A DNA stretch of 64,000 nt from Lachnospiraceae bacterium (GCA_022799175.1 JAAWNY010000005.1:1-64000), one strand, 5' to 3'; positions 1 through 10,351 are shown, counted from the stretch's first letter. Made by a program: numbers and translations. The notes: generated from the sequence alone by a model not told the origin.

Positions 1-66
1 CAATCGGGAATTTACAAGGCTTTTGGGGCCTTTTTCATATCATGTTAAATTTTAAGGTTTCAGGGC

Positions 67-999
67 TTACATTCCCATCTGTTTTGCCACTTCCTCAGCG
101 AAATTCTCTTCTTTTTTGGCCAGTCCTTCACCAGTCTCAAAACGAACAAACTTTTTGATCTTAATATTTGCTCCATTTTCCTTAGCCACTGCCTTCACAT
201 ACTGTTCTACGGACTGTTTGCCATCCTCTGCCTTCACATAAACCTGATCTAACAGGCAGATCTCTTTCAGCTCCTTATTGATTCGGCCCATAACCATGCC
301 GCTGATGATCTTATCATTGGCATCCGGCTTCTCGTTCTTTGCTGCTGCTGTGAGGATCTCCTTCTCTTTCTCGATATAATCGGCACTTACCTCATCTCTA
401 TGAGTAAACTGCGGTTTTAAAGCTGCTGCCTGCATAGCCACATTTTTTGCCATCTCTTTGACAGCATCGTTGACTACATCGGTTTCCACTACTACCAGCA
501 CACCAATCTTACCACCAGCATGAATATAAGAAGCCACAAAACCTTCCGCTATTTCAACCTGCTCAAACCGGCGAATGTTCATGTTTTCACCAATGATAGA
601 AATTTGAGTAGATAATGCTTCTTTTACAGTTAAAGAAGTGTCCTTATCCCACTTTTCAGCCATAAAAGCATCCATATCTGCTGCCGTAGTTTTCAAAGCC
701 TGCGCCGCTACATCTGCTGCATAAGCGCGGAATTTTTCATTCTTAGCAACAAAATCGGTTTCTGCATTCACTTCTACCACTACAGCCTTCTTCTCATCCT
801 CAGATAAAGCCGTTACTACAATACCTTCTGCTGCGATACGGCCTGCTTTCTTCTCAGCGCCAGCCAGTCCTTTTTCACGCAAAAAATCAACTGCCTTGTC
901 CATATCTCCATCCGTAGCTGCCAGTGCCTTTTTACAGTCCATCATACCGGCTCCTGTCATCTCTCTTAATTCTTTTACCATAGTTGCTGAAATTGCCAT
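67..999 (-). CDS. tsf: Translation elongation factor Ts
   Basis: Protein MAISATMVKELREMTGAGMMDCKKALAATDGDMDKAVDFLREKGLA is the canonical EF-Ts N-terminus; start trimmed from the ORF track to the MAISATM methionine; adjacent to rpsB. Confidence 0.97.
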   Translation of the reverse strand: MAISATMVKELREMTGAGMMDCKKALAATDGDMDKAVDFLREKGLAGAEKKAGRIAAEGIVVTALSEDEKKAVVVEVNAETDFVAKNEKFRAYAADVAAQALKTTAADMDAFMAEKWDKDTSLTVKEALSTQISIIGENMNIRRFEQVEIAEGFVASYIHAGGKIGVLVVVETDVVNDAVKEMAKNVAMQAAALKPQFTHRDEVSADYIEKEKEILTAAAKNEKPDANDKIISGMVMGRINKELKEICLLDQVYVKAEDGKQSVEQYVKAVAKENGANIKIKKFVRFETGEGLAKKEENFAEEVAKQMGM

Positions 1000-1066
1000 T
1001 GTTATTTCCTCCATATAATTAATTGTAATAATTCTTCTGCCAAAAATAATTTGCCTTATTTGAAAA

Positions 1067-1103
1067 AGTGCTTCAACCCGCACAAACTACAGGCCGAAGC
1101 ACT
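1067..1103 (-). terminator. Hairpin with short U-tract between rpsB and tsf (possible partial terminator/attenuator)
   Basis: agtgcttc (1067-1074) / gaagcact (1096-1103) inverted repeat followed by a short T run on the minus strand. Confidence 0.45.
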
Positions 1104-1116
1104 CTCATTCCGACAG

Positions 1117-1860
1117 TTAAGCTTCCTCAGTTTCTTCCTCTACATCGCCAAAGGCTTCCGAGAAATCTGCATCTGCCTCTCCCTGATTTGCTTCGATTAC
1201 TGCATCCGCCATCTTAGATACAATCAGCTTTACAGCGCGAATCGCATCATCATTGCCCGGAATCACATAATCCAGCTCTTCCGGATCACAGTTTGTATCC
1301 GCAATACCAATCAGTGGGATATTCAGGGCATGGGCTTCTTGTACGCAGATTCTCTCTTTCTTCGGATCTACGATAAAAATCGCATCAGGAAGTCTTCTCA
1401 TCTCCTTGATACCACCCAGATTCTTCTCTAACTTCTCCCACTCTTTCTTCAGTGCAATCACTTCTTTCTTTGGAAGCACGTCAAAAGTGCCATCCTCAGA
1501 CATAGTTTCAATCGCTTTTAACCGGTCAATCCGGCTACGGATGGTCTTAAAATTAGTCAACATACCACCTAACCATCTCTCATTTACATAGAACATTCCA
1601 CAACGCTCTGCCTCGGTCTTGATCGCATCCTGAGCCTGCTTCTTGGTACCCACAAACAAAATTGTGCCGCCATTAGCAGCAAGATCGGAAACAGCATTAT
1701 ATGCCTCATCAACCTTGCCTACAGACTTCTGCAAATCAATAATATAGATGCCATTTCTCTCCGTATAGATGTAAGGAGCCATCTTCGGATTCCATCTTCT
1801 CGTTTGATGTCCAAAATGCACTCCTGCCTCCAGCAGCTGTTTCATTGAAATAACGCTCAT
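1117..1860 (-). CDS. rpsB: 30S ribosomal protein S2
   Basis: [45 protein letters not shown] is the S2 signature; start trimmed to MSVISM. Confidence 0.97.
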   Translation of the reverse strand: MSVISMKQLLEAGVHFGHQTRRWNPKMAPYIYTERNGIYIIDLQKSVGKVDEAYNAVSDLAANGGTILFVGTKKQAQDAIKTEAERCGMFYVNERWLGGMLTNFKTIRSRIDRLKAIETMSEDGTFDVLPKKEVIALKKEWEKLEKNLGGIKEMRRLPDAIFIVDPKKERICVQEAHALNIPLIGIADTNCDPEELDYVIPGNDDAIRAVKLIVSKMADAVIEANQGEADADFSEAFGDVEEETEEA

Positions 1861-1969
1861 GTGTCTTTCCTCCATTTGGTTTTTCTTCCGCCTGCATCTC
1901 ATATTTCCTCTGGGACCTGTTTCCAGGCACCACCTTTGGAATCAGCAAACGTGATTTTTCAGCCTTTCA

Positions 1970-1998
1970 ATCATAACATATCATCCATAGATTGACAA
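1970..1998 (-). promoter_or_regulatory. Predicted sigma-A promoter for rpsB-tsf
   Basis: Minus strand TTGTCA (1993-1998), 17-nt spacer, TATGAT (1970-1975). Confidence 0.6.
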
Positions 1999-2034
1999 GT
2001 ACTTTTTCCCGTAAATTACTATAAATACAAAAAA

Positions 2035-2087
2035 GGGTGCTACAAAATCAATGGCATTAACATCTTGTCATTGATTTTGTAGCACCC
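2035..2087 (-). terminator. Rho-independent terminator downstream of codY
   Basis: Perfect 19-bp stem gggtgctacaaaatcaatg (2035-2053) / cattgattttgtagcaccc (2069-2087) with a T-rich tail on the minus strand. Confidence 0.9.
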
Positions 2088-2102
2088 TCTTTCCTATCTG
2101 AT

Positions 2103-2879
2103 TCATTTTATTGCCTTAATATTATTCAATTCCTCAAAAACTACATCATTCAAAACCTTGATATATGTTCCTTTCATACCAGAAGAACGGGATTCAATTA
2201 CACCAGCACTTTCAAATTTACGAAGTGCATTGACAATGACCGATCGGGTAATCCCGACTCTGTCCGCAATTTTGCTAGCCACCAGAATCCCTTCATTCCC
2301 ATCCAGCTCTTCAAATATATGGGTAATTGCTTCCAATTCTGAAAACGACAATGTACTGATCGCTGATTTTACAATCTGAATCTTGCGAGTTTCCTCCGCA
2401 TTCTCCTCATTAACAGAACGCATCATCTCCAATCCCACTACTGTAGTACCATACTCACTCAATATAATATCATCAATATCATATTGCTCATCGCATTTGT
2501 AAATAAACAGTGTCCCCAAACGTTCTCCCGCGATATCGATCGGCGTAATAATCGCCTGGTATTTCTTTACATTCGTTTCTGCAAACCCCAAAGTAGCAAG
2601 ATTCACATTTTCCTTGGTTGAAAGAATGCTGAGCAAACGCTCATTCAACATGCGGTCCACAAAACCGCCCACTTGATCCTCAATCAATTCCTCAATTTCA
2701 TCAACACCAGAACAAAGCCCTACTCCCAACACCTTTCCTTTTTTACTGATAACCAGGATATTCGAAAGCAGAATCTCACTTAAAACTTTACAAATGTCAT
2801 TAAACACTACCTTGTGTGAACTATTGTTGTGCAACAATTTGTTGATTTTTCTTGTCTTATCCAGCAACTGTACACTCAT
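2103..2879 (-). CDS. codY: GTP-sensing global transcriptional repressor CodY
   Basis: MSVQLLDKTRKINKLLHNN..., GAF-like N-terminus and C-terminal winged helix ASKIADRVGITRSVIVNALRKFESAGVIESRSSGMKGTYIKVLN. Confidence 0.96.
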   Translation of the reverse strand: MSVQLLDKTRKINKLLHNNSSHKVVFNDICKVLSEILLSNILVISKKGKVLGVGLCSGVDEIEELIEDQVGGFVDRMLNERLLSILSTKENVNLATLGFAETNVKKYQAIITPIDIAGERLGTLFIYKCDEQYDIDDIILSEYGTTVVGLEMMRSVNEENAEETRKIQIVKSAISTLSFSELEAITHIFEELDGNEGILVASKIADRVGITRSVIVNALRKFESAGVIESRSSGMKGTYIKVLNDVVFEELNNIKAIK

Positions 2880-2937
2880 TTCGAAAAACCTCCTCAACTT
2901 GTGGTTGTCTTATTCCGAATCAAAGTACGTTACTTAA

Positions 2938-2966
2938 ATATTAACACGATTTTCCAGTAATAACAA
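2938..2966 (-). promoter_or_regulatory. Predicted codY promoter
   Basis: Minus strand TTGTTA (2961-2966), 17-nt spacer, TAATAT (2938-2943); phased A-tracts directly upstream (2970-2995). Confidence 0.5.
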
Positions 2967-3004
2967 TAGTTTTTCGAAATTTTTTGACATTTTTTGAAAA
3001 TTCT

Positions 3005-5083
3005 TTATTTTGATTTTATATTCATACTATAACCGCATTTTTCATCTGCACACACCAATTTGCTGCCCCTCTCCACCATATATCCATTACATTGTGGACA
3101 TTTTTGCAGAGATGGCTTTTGCCAAGACATAAAATCACAGTCCGGGTTATTCTCACATCCATAGAACCGACGTCCCTTTTTCGTCTTTTTAATTACAATT
3201 TCTGCTCCGCATTTGGGACAGGGGACTCCAATCTTTTCCAGATAGGGTTTGGTATTTTTACATTCCGGAAATCCAGGACAAGCAAGGAATTTTCCATGAG
3301 GACCATATTTTATCACCATATTACGCCCACATACATCACAAACCACATCGGATATCTCATCAGCAATCTTTATTGACTCCAAAGTTTTCTGAGCTGTTTT
3401 CACTGCTTCATCCAGATCCGGATAAAAATTTTCCACCACAGTTTTCCATTTAACCGATCCGTCCCCTACTTTATCTAAAAGCAATTCCATATTGGCAGTA
3501 AAGCTAGTATTCACAATACTTGGAAAACACTGCTTCATGATTCCGTTCACTGCTTCACCTAATTCTGTCACATACAGATTTTTATTTTCTTTTGTAATAT
3601 AACGCCGGGCCAAAATAGTTGTGATAGTGGGCGCATACGTACTAGGACGGCCAATCCCCTGTTCTTCTAGTGCCTTTACTAAAGACGCCTCTGTATAGTG
3701 AGCTGGCGGCTGCGTAAAATGCTGACTGGGAATCAGCTCGGACAGCTGCAACACATCCCCTTGCTGCAACTTACCTAAAAGAATATTGGTCTCCTCTTTG
3801 TCGTCTTCCTGGATATAGACAGACATAAATCCGTCAAATACCAGTTTCGAGGCAGACAAAGTAAATATATAATTTCCCGCTCCAATCTTCACGGAAGTGG
3901 TTTCATAAACTGCCGGCTGCATACGGCTCGCCGCAAATCGTTTCCAAATCAACTGATACAAGCGAAACAAATCTCTTTGTAGAGACTCTTTTACCTGTAC
4001 GGGAATCAATGTTATATCTGTAGGACGGATCGCTTCATGAGCATCTTGGATTTTCCCTCCGCTTTTGCTTGGGTTCCCTCCCTTTAGAACATATTCTGCC
4101 CCATAAGTTTCTTCTATATATTTGCGCGCCGCAGCATCTGCCTCATCAGCAATACGAGTGGAATCCGTACGAAGATAAGTAATCAAACCAATCGTCCCAT
4201 GCCCCTTGATATCCACGCCTTCATATAATTGCTGCGCCAGGCGCATAGTTTTTTGGGTTGAAAAATTCAGCACTTTAGATGCTTCCTGCTGAAGCGTACT
4301 GGTTGTAAAGGGAATCGGTGGTTTCTTTGTCCGCTCACCATTTTTGATTTCCTCAATCACATATTCCTGATTCTCTAGCTCTTTTAAAATCTGATCCAAT
4401 TCTTCCTTTTTATGAATGGTCAGCTTCTCATGACGACGACCATAAAATTTTGCCTTCATTGGCTTACGAGCGCCTGTCTGTATCAAATCTGCTTCCAAAT
4501 TCCAATATTCTTCTGGAATAAACGCTCCGATCTCATCCTCCCGATCACAAATCATGCGAAGTGCCACTGACTGAACCCGGCCAGCGCTTAGTCCTCGCTT
4601 CACTTTGGCCCAGAGAAGCGGACTGATGGTATATCCCACCATACGATCAAGCATTCTCCTCGCTTGCTGGGCATCCACCAAGTCCATATCCAGTTTTCGG
4701 GGACTTTTCAAAGAATTCTTGACTGCAGTTTTTGTAATTTCATTGAAACTGACTCGATAAACTTTTTTATCTTCCAGTTCATCCAACTTCAGAGCTTTCA
4801 TCAAATGCCAGGAAATAGCCTCTCCCTCACGATCGGGGTCCGTTGCTAGATAGATCTTATCAGCCTTTTTCACCTCTTTGCGAAGCTTTGACAGAATTTC
4901 TCCCTTCCCCCGAATGGTAATGTATTTGGGTTCATAATCGTGATCTACGTCGATTCCAAGAGAACTTTTGGGCAAATCGCGTACATGTCCATTCGAGGCA
5001 TCCACCTCATAATTGGTTCCCAGGAATTTGCGTATGGTTTTTACTTTTGCCGGTGACTCCACAATAACCAGATTCTTCGCCAT
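3005..5083 (-). CDS. topA: DNA topoisomerase I
   Basis: MAKNLVIVESPAKVKTIRKFLG, YLATDPDREGEAISWHL, TYLRTDSTRI and C-terminal zinc-ribbon Cys motifs. Confidence 0.97.
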   Translation of the reverse strand: MAKNLVIVESPAKVKTIRKFLGTNYEVDASNGHVRDLPKSSLGIDVDHDYEPKYITIRGKGEILSKLRKEVKKADKIYLATDPDREGEAISWHLMKALKLDELEDKKVYRVSFNEITKTAVKNSLKSPRKLDMDLVDAQQARRMLDRMVGYTISPLLWAKVKRGLSAGRVQSVALRMICDREDEIGAFIPEEYWNLEADLIQTGARKPMKAKFYGRRHEKLTIHKKEELDQILKELENQEYVIEEIKNGERTKKPPIPFTTSTLQQEASKVLNFSTQKTMRLAQQLYEGVDIKGHGTIGLITYLRTDSTRIADEADAAARKYIEETYGAEYVLKGGNPSKSGGKIQDAHEAIRPTDITLIPVQVKESLQRDLFRLYQLIWKRFAASRMQPAVYETTSVKIGAGNYIFTLSASKLVFDGFMSVYIQEDDKEETNILLGKLQQGDVLQLSELIPSQHFTQPPAHYTEASLVKALEEQGIGRPSTYAPTITTILARRYITKENKNLYVTELGEAVNGIMKQCFPSIVNTSFTANMELLLDKVGDGSVKWKTVVENFYPDLDEAVKTAQKTLESIKIADEISDVVCDVCGRNMVIKYGPHGKFLACPGFPECKNTKPYLEKIGVPCPKCGAEIVIKKTKKGRRFYGCENNPDCDFMSWQKPSLQKCPQCNGYMVERGSKLVCADEKCGYSMNIKSK

Positions 5084-6185
5084 GATTGCTCCTACATTTT
5101 ACAGTTTTTCCATAATAATGATTTGCCGAACGAAAGACATATCCGCCCAGCTCCAGTTCCAGCAAAATGCTTATGCATTCGCCAATCCCCAAACCACAGT
5201 CTGCCATGATATCGTCCAAATGTTTCGGTTTGAAATCCAGGCAACTATACACCATTTTTTCATTCTTGGCAAGACCATTTATGGTTTTTTCATGAAGAAT
5301 TAATTCTTTTCGGTATTTCACTCCCAAATATTCCAGAATATCATTAGGAGAAATTGCCATATGTGCTCCTTGCTGAATCAAGAGATTACATCCTCTGCTC
5401 AAATGGTCTGTCACTCTGCCTGGAATCGCAAAAATCTCCTTTCCTTGCTCTAGTCCCATCTCAGCAGTAATCAAAGATCCACTGCGTTCTCTGGCTTCTA
5501 CCACCAGCACGATATCTGCCAGACCACTGATAATGCGGTTCCTCATTGGAAAATGCCAGGACTGCGGACGTGATTTTATCGGAAATTCAGACAAAATCCC
5601 TCCCGTATATCCCATTTTCTCATAAAGAGAATAATTCGATGCCGGATAGCAAATATCCACACCACATCCCAAAACACCGAAAGTAGTACCTTCTGCTTGA
5701 ATCGCTCCCCGGTGAGCTGCCCCGTCAATTCCTATAGCTAAACCACTGATCACCTGTACTTGCTGCGCTGCCAATGCACGAGCAAACTCTTCTGCTAGCT
5801 GCTCTCCATAAGCTGAGCAACCGCGAGCTCCCACAATAGCTACAGTTGGTATTTCCTCCTTAGGCAATCTTCCTTTTACAAAAATCCCCATCGGATAATC
5901 GTAAATCTCTAACAGACGTTGTGGATAATCGATATCCAAAGGGGTGACAAAACGAATCCCCTTTTTTTCTATTTCCTGGTATTCCTGTTGGCATGACAGA
6001 AATTTATCGCGCCATCTCATCAATGCATCCTTCTGTACTTTTCTTAAAATACCAGCCTTTTCCAGTGCTGTCTCTTCTATATTGTATATTGCTTCAAAGC
6101 TCTGAAAATACTCATATAATTTTCGTATGGAAACAGGTCCCAAACAGGGAAGGCAACAAAGCCAATAAAGATACTCTTTTTCCAT
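5007..6185 (-). CDS. dprA: DNA processing protein DprA (Rossmann-fold SMF family)
   Basis: VAIVGARGCSAYGEQLAEEFARALA, SGLAIGIDGAAHRGAI, MRNRIISGLADIVLVVEARERSGSLITAEMGLEQGKEIFAIPG motifs; 3' end overlaps topA by 77 nt. Confidence 0.95.
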   Translation of the reverse strand: MEKEYLYWLCCLPCLGPVSIRKLYEYFQSFEAIYNIEETALEKAGILRKVQKDALMRWRDKFLSCQQEYQEIEKKGIRFVTPLDIDYPQRLLEIYDYPMGIFVKGRLPKEEIPTVAIVGARGCSAYGEQLAEEFARALAAQQVQVISGLAIGIDGAAHRGAIQAEGTTFGVLGCGVDICYPASNYSLYEKMGYTGGILSEFPIKSRPQSWHFPMRNRIISGLADIVLVVEARERSGSLITAEMGLEQGKEIFAIPGRVTDHLSRGCNLLIQQGAHMAISPNDILEYLGVKYRKELILHEKTINGLAKNEKMVYSCLDFKPKHLDDIMADCGLGIGECISILLELELGGYVFRSANHYYGKTVKCRSNHGEESGYCGVTGKSKNHTQIPGNQL

Positions 6186-7730
6186 TTAAATCCTCCTTCC
6201 CCAGTACTTCTCTTCTAAATCGCGATAGCTAATTGCTTCACATAAATGAATTTTGTTAATCTGCTTCGATCCTTCTAAATCCGCAATCGTACGTGCTACT
6301 TTTAATATTTTATGGTATCCCCGCGCACTCAGATGTTTTTCTTTAAACGCTCTCTCTAAAAGTGCTTCCTCTTCTTCCCTCAACTGACAGTATCGTTCCA
6401 CTTGCCGGTTTCCCATCTCACTGTTAAAAAAGATCGTACTTCCTGCAAATCGCTTTCTCTGAATTTCTCCTGCCCGCTCTATCCGTTCACGGATCGCCAA
6501 TGAAGATTCATTCTCAACAGCCTTTCCCCGAATATCCTCATAAGAAACCGGTGAGGTCTCTACACAGATATCAATCCGTTCCAACAAAGGCCGGGAAATT
6601 CTGCTCAAGTATCGACGTACTTGCTCACTGTTACAGACACACCGGTTTCGATCGGGATAAAAACCGCACGGACAGGGATTCATCGCCGCCGCCAGCAGAA
6701 CATTTGCCGGGAAAGTATAACTTCCATTGACCCGAGAAATCGTAACCCGCCTTTCCTCCAAAGGCTGGCGCAAAATCTCCAAGGATTCTCGTCGAAATTC
6801 TGGAAATTCATCCAAAAATAGCACCCCTCTGGAAGCCAGAGAAATCTCACCTGGTTTGGGAACTCTGCCTCCTCCGGCCATTGCTTGAGGACTAATGGTA
6901 TGATGAGGGGAACGAAATGGGCGTCTGCCCAACAATGCTTTACCTGGCGGCAACATACCACAAACACTGTAAACTTTAGAAAGTTCCAGTTGTTCTTCTC
7001 GGGATAAAGAAGGCATAATTGTAGGTATCCGCTGTGCTACCATACTTTTTCCGCTCCCTGGCGGTCCCAAATAAAGAATATTATGACGCCCTGCCACTGC
7101 AATTTCTGTTGCCCTTCGAACCAGCCGCTGCCCATTCATCTCTGAAAAGTCCACCAAATAATCTAGATCCTCCTCTTCTGTCTGAAAATCTTCGGATGAA
7201 GCTTTTGCCAATATCCGTTCTGGATGATTCAATATGTCTATCATCTCTTTCAAATGGTGAATTCCCACAATTTCGATCTGACCGACTGCCAAACCTTCTG
7301 CTATATTGGCTTCTGGCAAAAAGCATCGTTTCCAACCCTTATCCCTCAAAACCGATACCAATGAAAGAACTCCTCGTACCGGTTTTATCTGCCCATCTAA
7401 CCCCAGTTCACCGATGAATGCCGAATCTTTTAAGACAGGTGAACCATCCATTCCATAGGCGGCCAACACAGCTACTGCCACAGGCAAATCAAAAGCGGTT
7501 CCGTCTTTCCGAATATCGGCAGGGGAAAGATTAATCGTTATTTTTCTAGGTGATAGGGAAAATCCAGAATTCTTCAAAGCCGTCCGAACCCGCTCCTCTG
7601 CTTCCCGCACTTCAGATGCCAAATAGCCTACCATATGGAACCCAGGAAGTCCATTTCCCACATCAGCCTCCACCTGCACCAGATAACCATCGATTCCCTG
7701 CAAGCCTGCACTATACACTTTACTGAACAA
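6186..7730 (-). CDS. comM: YifB/ComM family Mg-chelatase-like AAA ATPase
   Basis: MFSKVYSAGLQGIDGYLVQVEADVGNGLPGFHMVGY, Walker A LGPPGSGKSMVAQRIP, FLDEFPEF; adjacent to dprA. Confidence 0.93.
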   Translation of the reverse strand: MFSKVYSAGLQGIDGYLVQVEADVGNGLPGFHMVGYLASEVREAEERVRTALKNSGFSLSPRKITINLSPADIRKDGTAFDLPVAVAVLAAYGMDGSPVLKDSAFIGELGLDGQIKPVRGVLSLVSVLRDKGWKRCFLPEANIAEGLAVGQIEIVGIHHLKEMIDILNHPERILAKASSEDFQTEEEDLDYLVDFSEMNGQRLVRRATEIAVAGRHNILYLGPPGSGKSMVAQRIPTIMPSLSREEQLELSKVYSVCGMLPPGKALLGRRPFRSPHHTISPQAMAGGGRVPKPGEISLASRGVLFLDEFPEFRRESLEILRQPLEERRVTISRVNGSYTFPANVLLAAAMNPCPCGFYPDRNRCVCNSEQVRRYLSRISRPLLERIDICVETSPVSYEDIRGKAVENESSLAIRERIERAGEIQRKRFAGSTIFFNSEMGNRQVERYCQLREEEEALLERAFKEKHLSARGYHKILKVARTIADLEGSKQINKIHLCEAISYRDLEEKYWGRRI

Positions 7731-7943
7731 ATAACTGCTCCTTTCTTTTACAATCTATTCTCTTTTATTGAGGAATACAGTACGAAATGTACATCCGATA
7801 TTTCCGAGTCTATAGAAAAAAGAGATTTATACTAGTTGCTATTATCATAGCGGATGAAAGAAAAAATAGCAAGAAAAATTTACAGGAGGTAGAAAAATCC
7901 AGAAAAATACCTGATTTCTCTACTCTCCCTCCTCCAGAGCTGG

Positions 7944-8768
7944 TCACCGTTCCGTTTCGATTGAATGACAATTGAAAGTACTAAACTCTGTCATATATGG
8001 CCGAAAACGCAGCGGGAGCATATTCTGCTGACATTTTAAATTGGTCCGTGGAACTATCGCAATCGCAGCATGAAACGTCTTCCACAAGCTTTCGTAATTC
8101 TCCTCATCCGTCTTTTTATTCAAACGTTCCTGCCATTCCAAGGAATCTGCATATACAATCATCCAGCCTTGATTTGCTTGGTGTACTGCTGCTTTCTTTC
8201 GTCCGCAATCATATAAAATCCAATTTTCTCCGGAAAGTCGATCGGCAAAGTGCACCGCTACCAAAGACACGATATCATTATTCGGCCGGATCCTTCCCAA
8301 TAGCACCCCTTCTTCCATCTCAGAAAAACGGGCGAATTCAATGATATGAGTGTACTCCCGTGACAGGTAACGATTCATACGGAAAATCTCGTATATGGCA
8401 GGGATCTGTAGCTGATCCATAACCCCCGTTCCCAAAGCAAAAGCATAGATCAGAAAACGGTATATCTTATCTGCCCGATCGCAGTCTTCCGATAATGCTG
8501 CCCGATAAACCACCTCATAAATCTCCTCAGAAAGCTTTCCACGGATACTTTCTATCACTTTCTCTGCTTTCCAAGATTCCGTCACTACCTCACAATATTC
8601 ACAAAATAGTTCACGGTCTCTCCCCTCCGGCTCCAACCGAACATTCTTATGACCTAAACCACTCATCCATGCATCATATATCCCACACCAGATATCCTCT
8701 ATTTCCTGCCCACATACAAAAACTGTCATCTTTTCTCCTGTCACAAAAGTCCTAATCGTTACTCTCAC
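7944..8768 (-). CDS. Putative DNA metabolism protein (DUF4130 / UDG-like partner of radical SAM)
   Basis: DUF4130-type signatures (FVCGQEIEDIWCGIYDAW; RIRPNNDIVSLVAVHFADRLSGENWILYDCGRKKAAVHQ); 4-nt overlap with the radical SAM gene. Likely start is the internal MTVFVCGQ. Confidence 0.8.
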   Translation of the reverse strand: MRVTIRTFVTGEKMTVFVCGQEIEDIWCGIYDAWMSGLGHKNVRLEPEGRDRELFCEYCEVVTESWKAEKVIESIRGKLSEEIYEVVYRAALSEDCDRADKIYRFLIYAFALGTGVMDQLQIPAIYEIFRMNRYLSREYTHIIEFARFSEMEEGVLLGRIRPNNDIVSLVAVHFADRLSGENWILYDCGRKKAAVHQANQGWMIVYADSLEWQERLNKKTDEENYESLWKTFHAAIAIVPRTNLKCQQNMLPLRFRPYMTEFSTFNCHSIETER

Positions 8769-10351
8769 AATAATCCCGTCACCACCGAGATTCTGTCCTC
8801 TCCACTGACTGACGCTACGATTTGATAATCATCAAACAGACTCAGTTGCCGGTAGCTGTCATGATTCTCGATATCCCAAACCTTTTTATGCTCGGTTCCC
8901 ACCAGCTGACTAGTAATATAATTTTCGTTCAGTTGCAACGGAATCATCGTCTTGCCGGAGCAAGTCAAAAAATACATTGCTCTTTTTAAGACTACTCCCA
9001 ACTTCTTTAAATCCGAAAAATCCAAAGCTCCGCTCCGCCTGGCCGCCACAATCCGTCTGGCTGATTTGACTCCTAGTCCTGGCACCCGAAGAAGAGTCCC
9101 ATAATCTGCCCGATTTACTTCTACCGGGAACCATTCTAGATGACGAAGCGCCCAATCACATTTGGGATCCAACAGAATATTAAAATTTGGTCTCTCCTCT
9201 GACAGCAATTCTTCTGCTCCAAACCCATAAAATCGCAATAACCAATCTGCCTGATACAGACGATGTTCCCGCAAAAGCGGCGGTCCTCCAGGGAGCGTCG
9301 GAAGCAAACTGTCATCATTCACTCTCACAAACGCCGAATAAAACACCCGCTTCAAATCATAATTCTGATACAAAGCTTCTGCCACCCGAATCATATGGTA
9401 GTCACTTTCTGGTGTTGCTCCCACAATCATCTGTGTACTTTGTCCTGCCGGCACAAAAAATCGCTGATTCTTCATCTGCAGAGAAGTCCATACATTGCGG
9501 CCGGGATGGGTAATGGTATCCGCCATCCCAATCTCCCGTCTTTTAGCGACATTCTTCTCTCCAGATCTTACCATCCCTGATTCCCAAGAGCGGATATCTG
9601 TCTGAGTAGTCTCCTGTCTGTGATAGGAAAAATCCTGCCATGAATTTTCCAAATTTGATGTTCGCGTCTGGAAATCTGTTAAGCTTCTTCTCCGATTCTT
9701 ATATCCCTGAGAATCACTCAGGGCTTTCAAATTCTGTGCCGCAATCCCCCGCTGCACCTGCCGCATCGGTGTCAGGATCTTCTCTCTAGTCTTCCCTGGG
9801 GCTAGACGCTGAAGTCCTTCCGCCGTTGGAAGCTCTAGATTCACACTCATTCGATCGGTCAAAAAACCCACTCGCTCAATCAATTCCGGATCCGCTCCCG
9901 GAATCGCCTTCACATGAATATAACCATTGAAACGGTACTCATTCCGCAACCGAACCAATGTTTGATAGATCTGCTCCATCGTATAATCCGGTGAATGCAA
10001 AATCCCTGAACTCAGAAACAAACCCTCTATATAATTTCTTCGATAAAACTCTATCGTCAAAGTGCATACCTCTTCTGGAGTAAATGCTGTGCGCACCACA
10101 TCATTAGAACGCCGGTTCACACAATACCGACAGTCAAAAATACACTGATTCGTAAATAAGATCTTCAAAAGTGAAATGCATCTGCCATCCGCTGCAAAGC
10201 TATGACAGATCCCCGCCGCCAACGTGTTCCCTATCGTTCCCTTCTTCCCTTTCCGGGCGATCCCACTGCTGGAACAAGATACGTCATATTTAGCTGCATT
10301 GGAAAGTATCCGCAACTTTTCTTGAATATCCATCTCCTCCTGTATCAGCAT
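8765..10351 (-). CDS. Putative DNA modification/repair radical SAM protein
   Basis: Radical SAM CxxxCxxC (NQCIFDCRYCVNRR), LSSGIL, VPAGQSTQMIVGATPESD, C-terminal helix-hairpin-helix LLRVPGLGVKSARRIVAAR. Confidence 0.87.
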   Translation of the reverse strand: MLIQEEMDIQEKLRILSNAAKYDVSCSSSGIARKGKKGTIGNTLAAGICHSFAADGRCISLLKILFTNQCIFDCRYCVNRRSNDVVRTAFTPEEVCTLTIEFYRRNYIEGLFLSSGILHSPDYTMEQIYQTLVRLRNEYRFNGYIHVKAIPGADPELIERVGFLTDRMSVNLELPTAEGLQRLAPGKTREKILTPMRQVQRGIAAQNLKALSDSQGYKNRRRSLTDFQTRTSNLENSWQDFSYHRQETTQTDIRSWESGMVRSGEKNVAKRREIGMADTITHPGRNVWTSLQMKNQRFFVPAGQSTQMIVGATPESDYHMIRVAEALYQNYDLKRVFYSAFVRVNDDSLLPTLPGGPPLLREHRLYQADWLLRFYGFGAEELLSEERPNFNILLDPKCDWALRHLEWFPVEVNRADYGTLLRVPGLGVKSARRIVAARRSGALDFSDLKKLGVVLKRAMYFLTCSGKTMIPLQLNENYITSQLVGTEHKKVWDIENHDSYRQLSLFDDYQIVASVSGEDRISVVTGLL

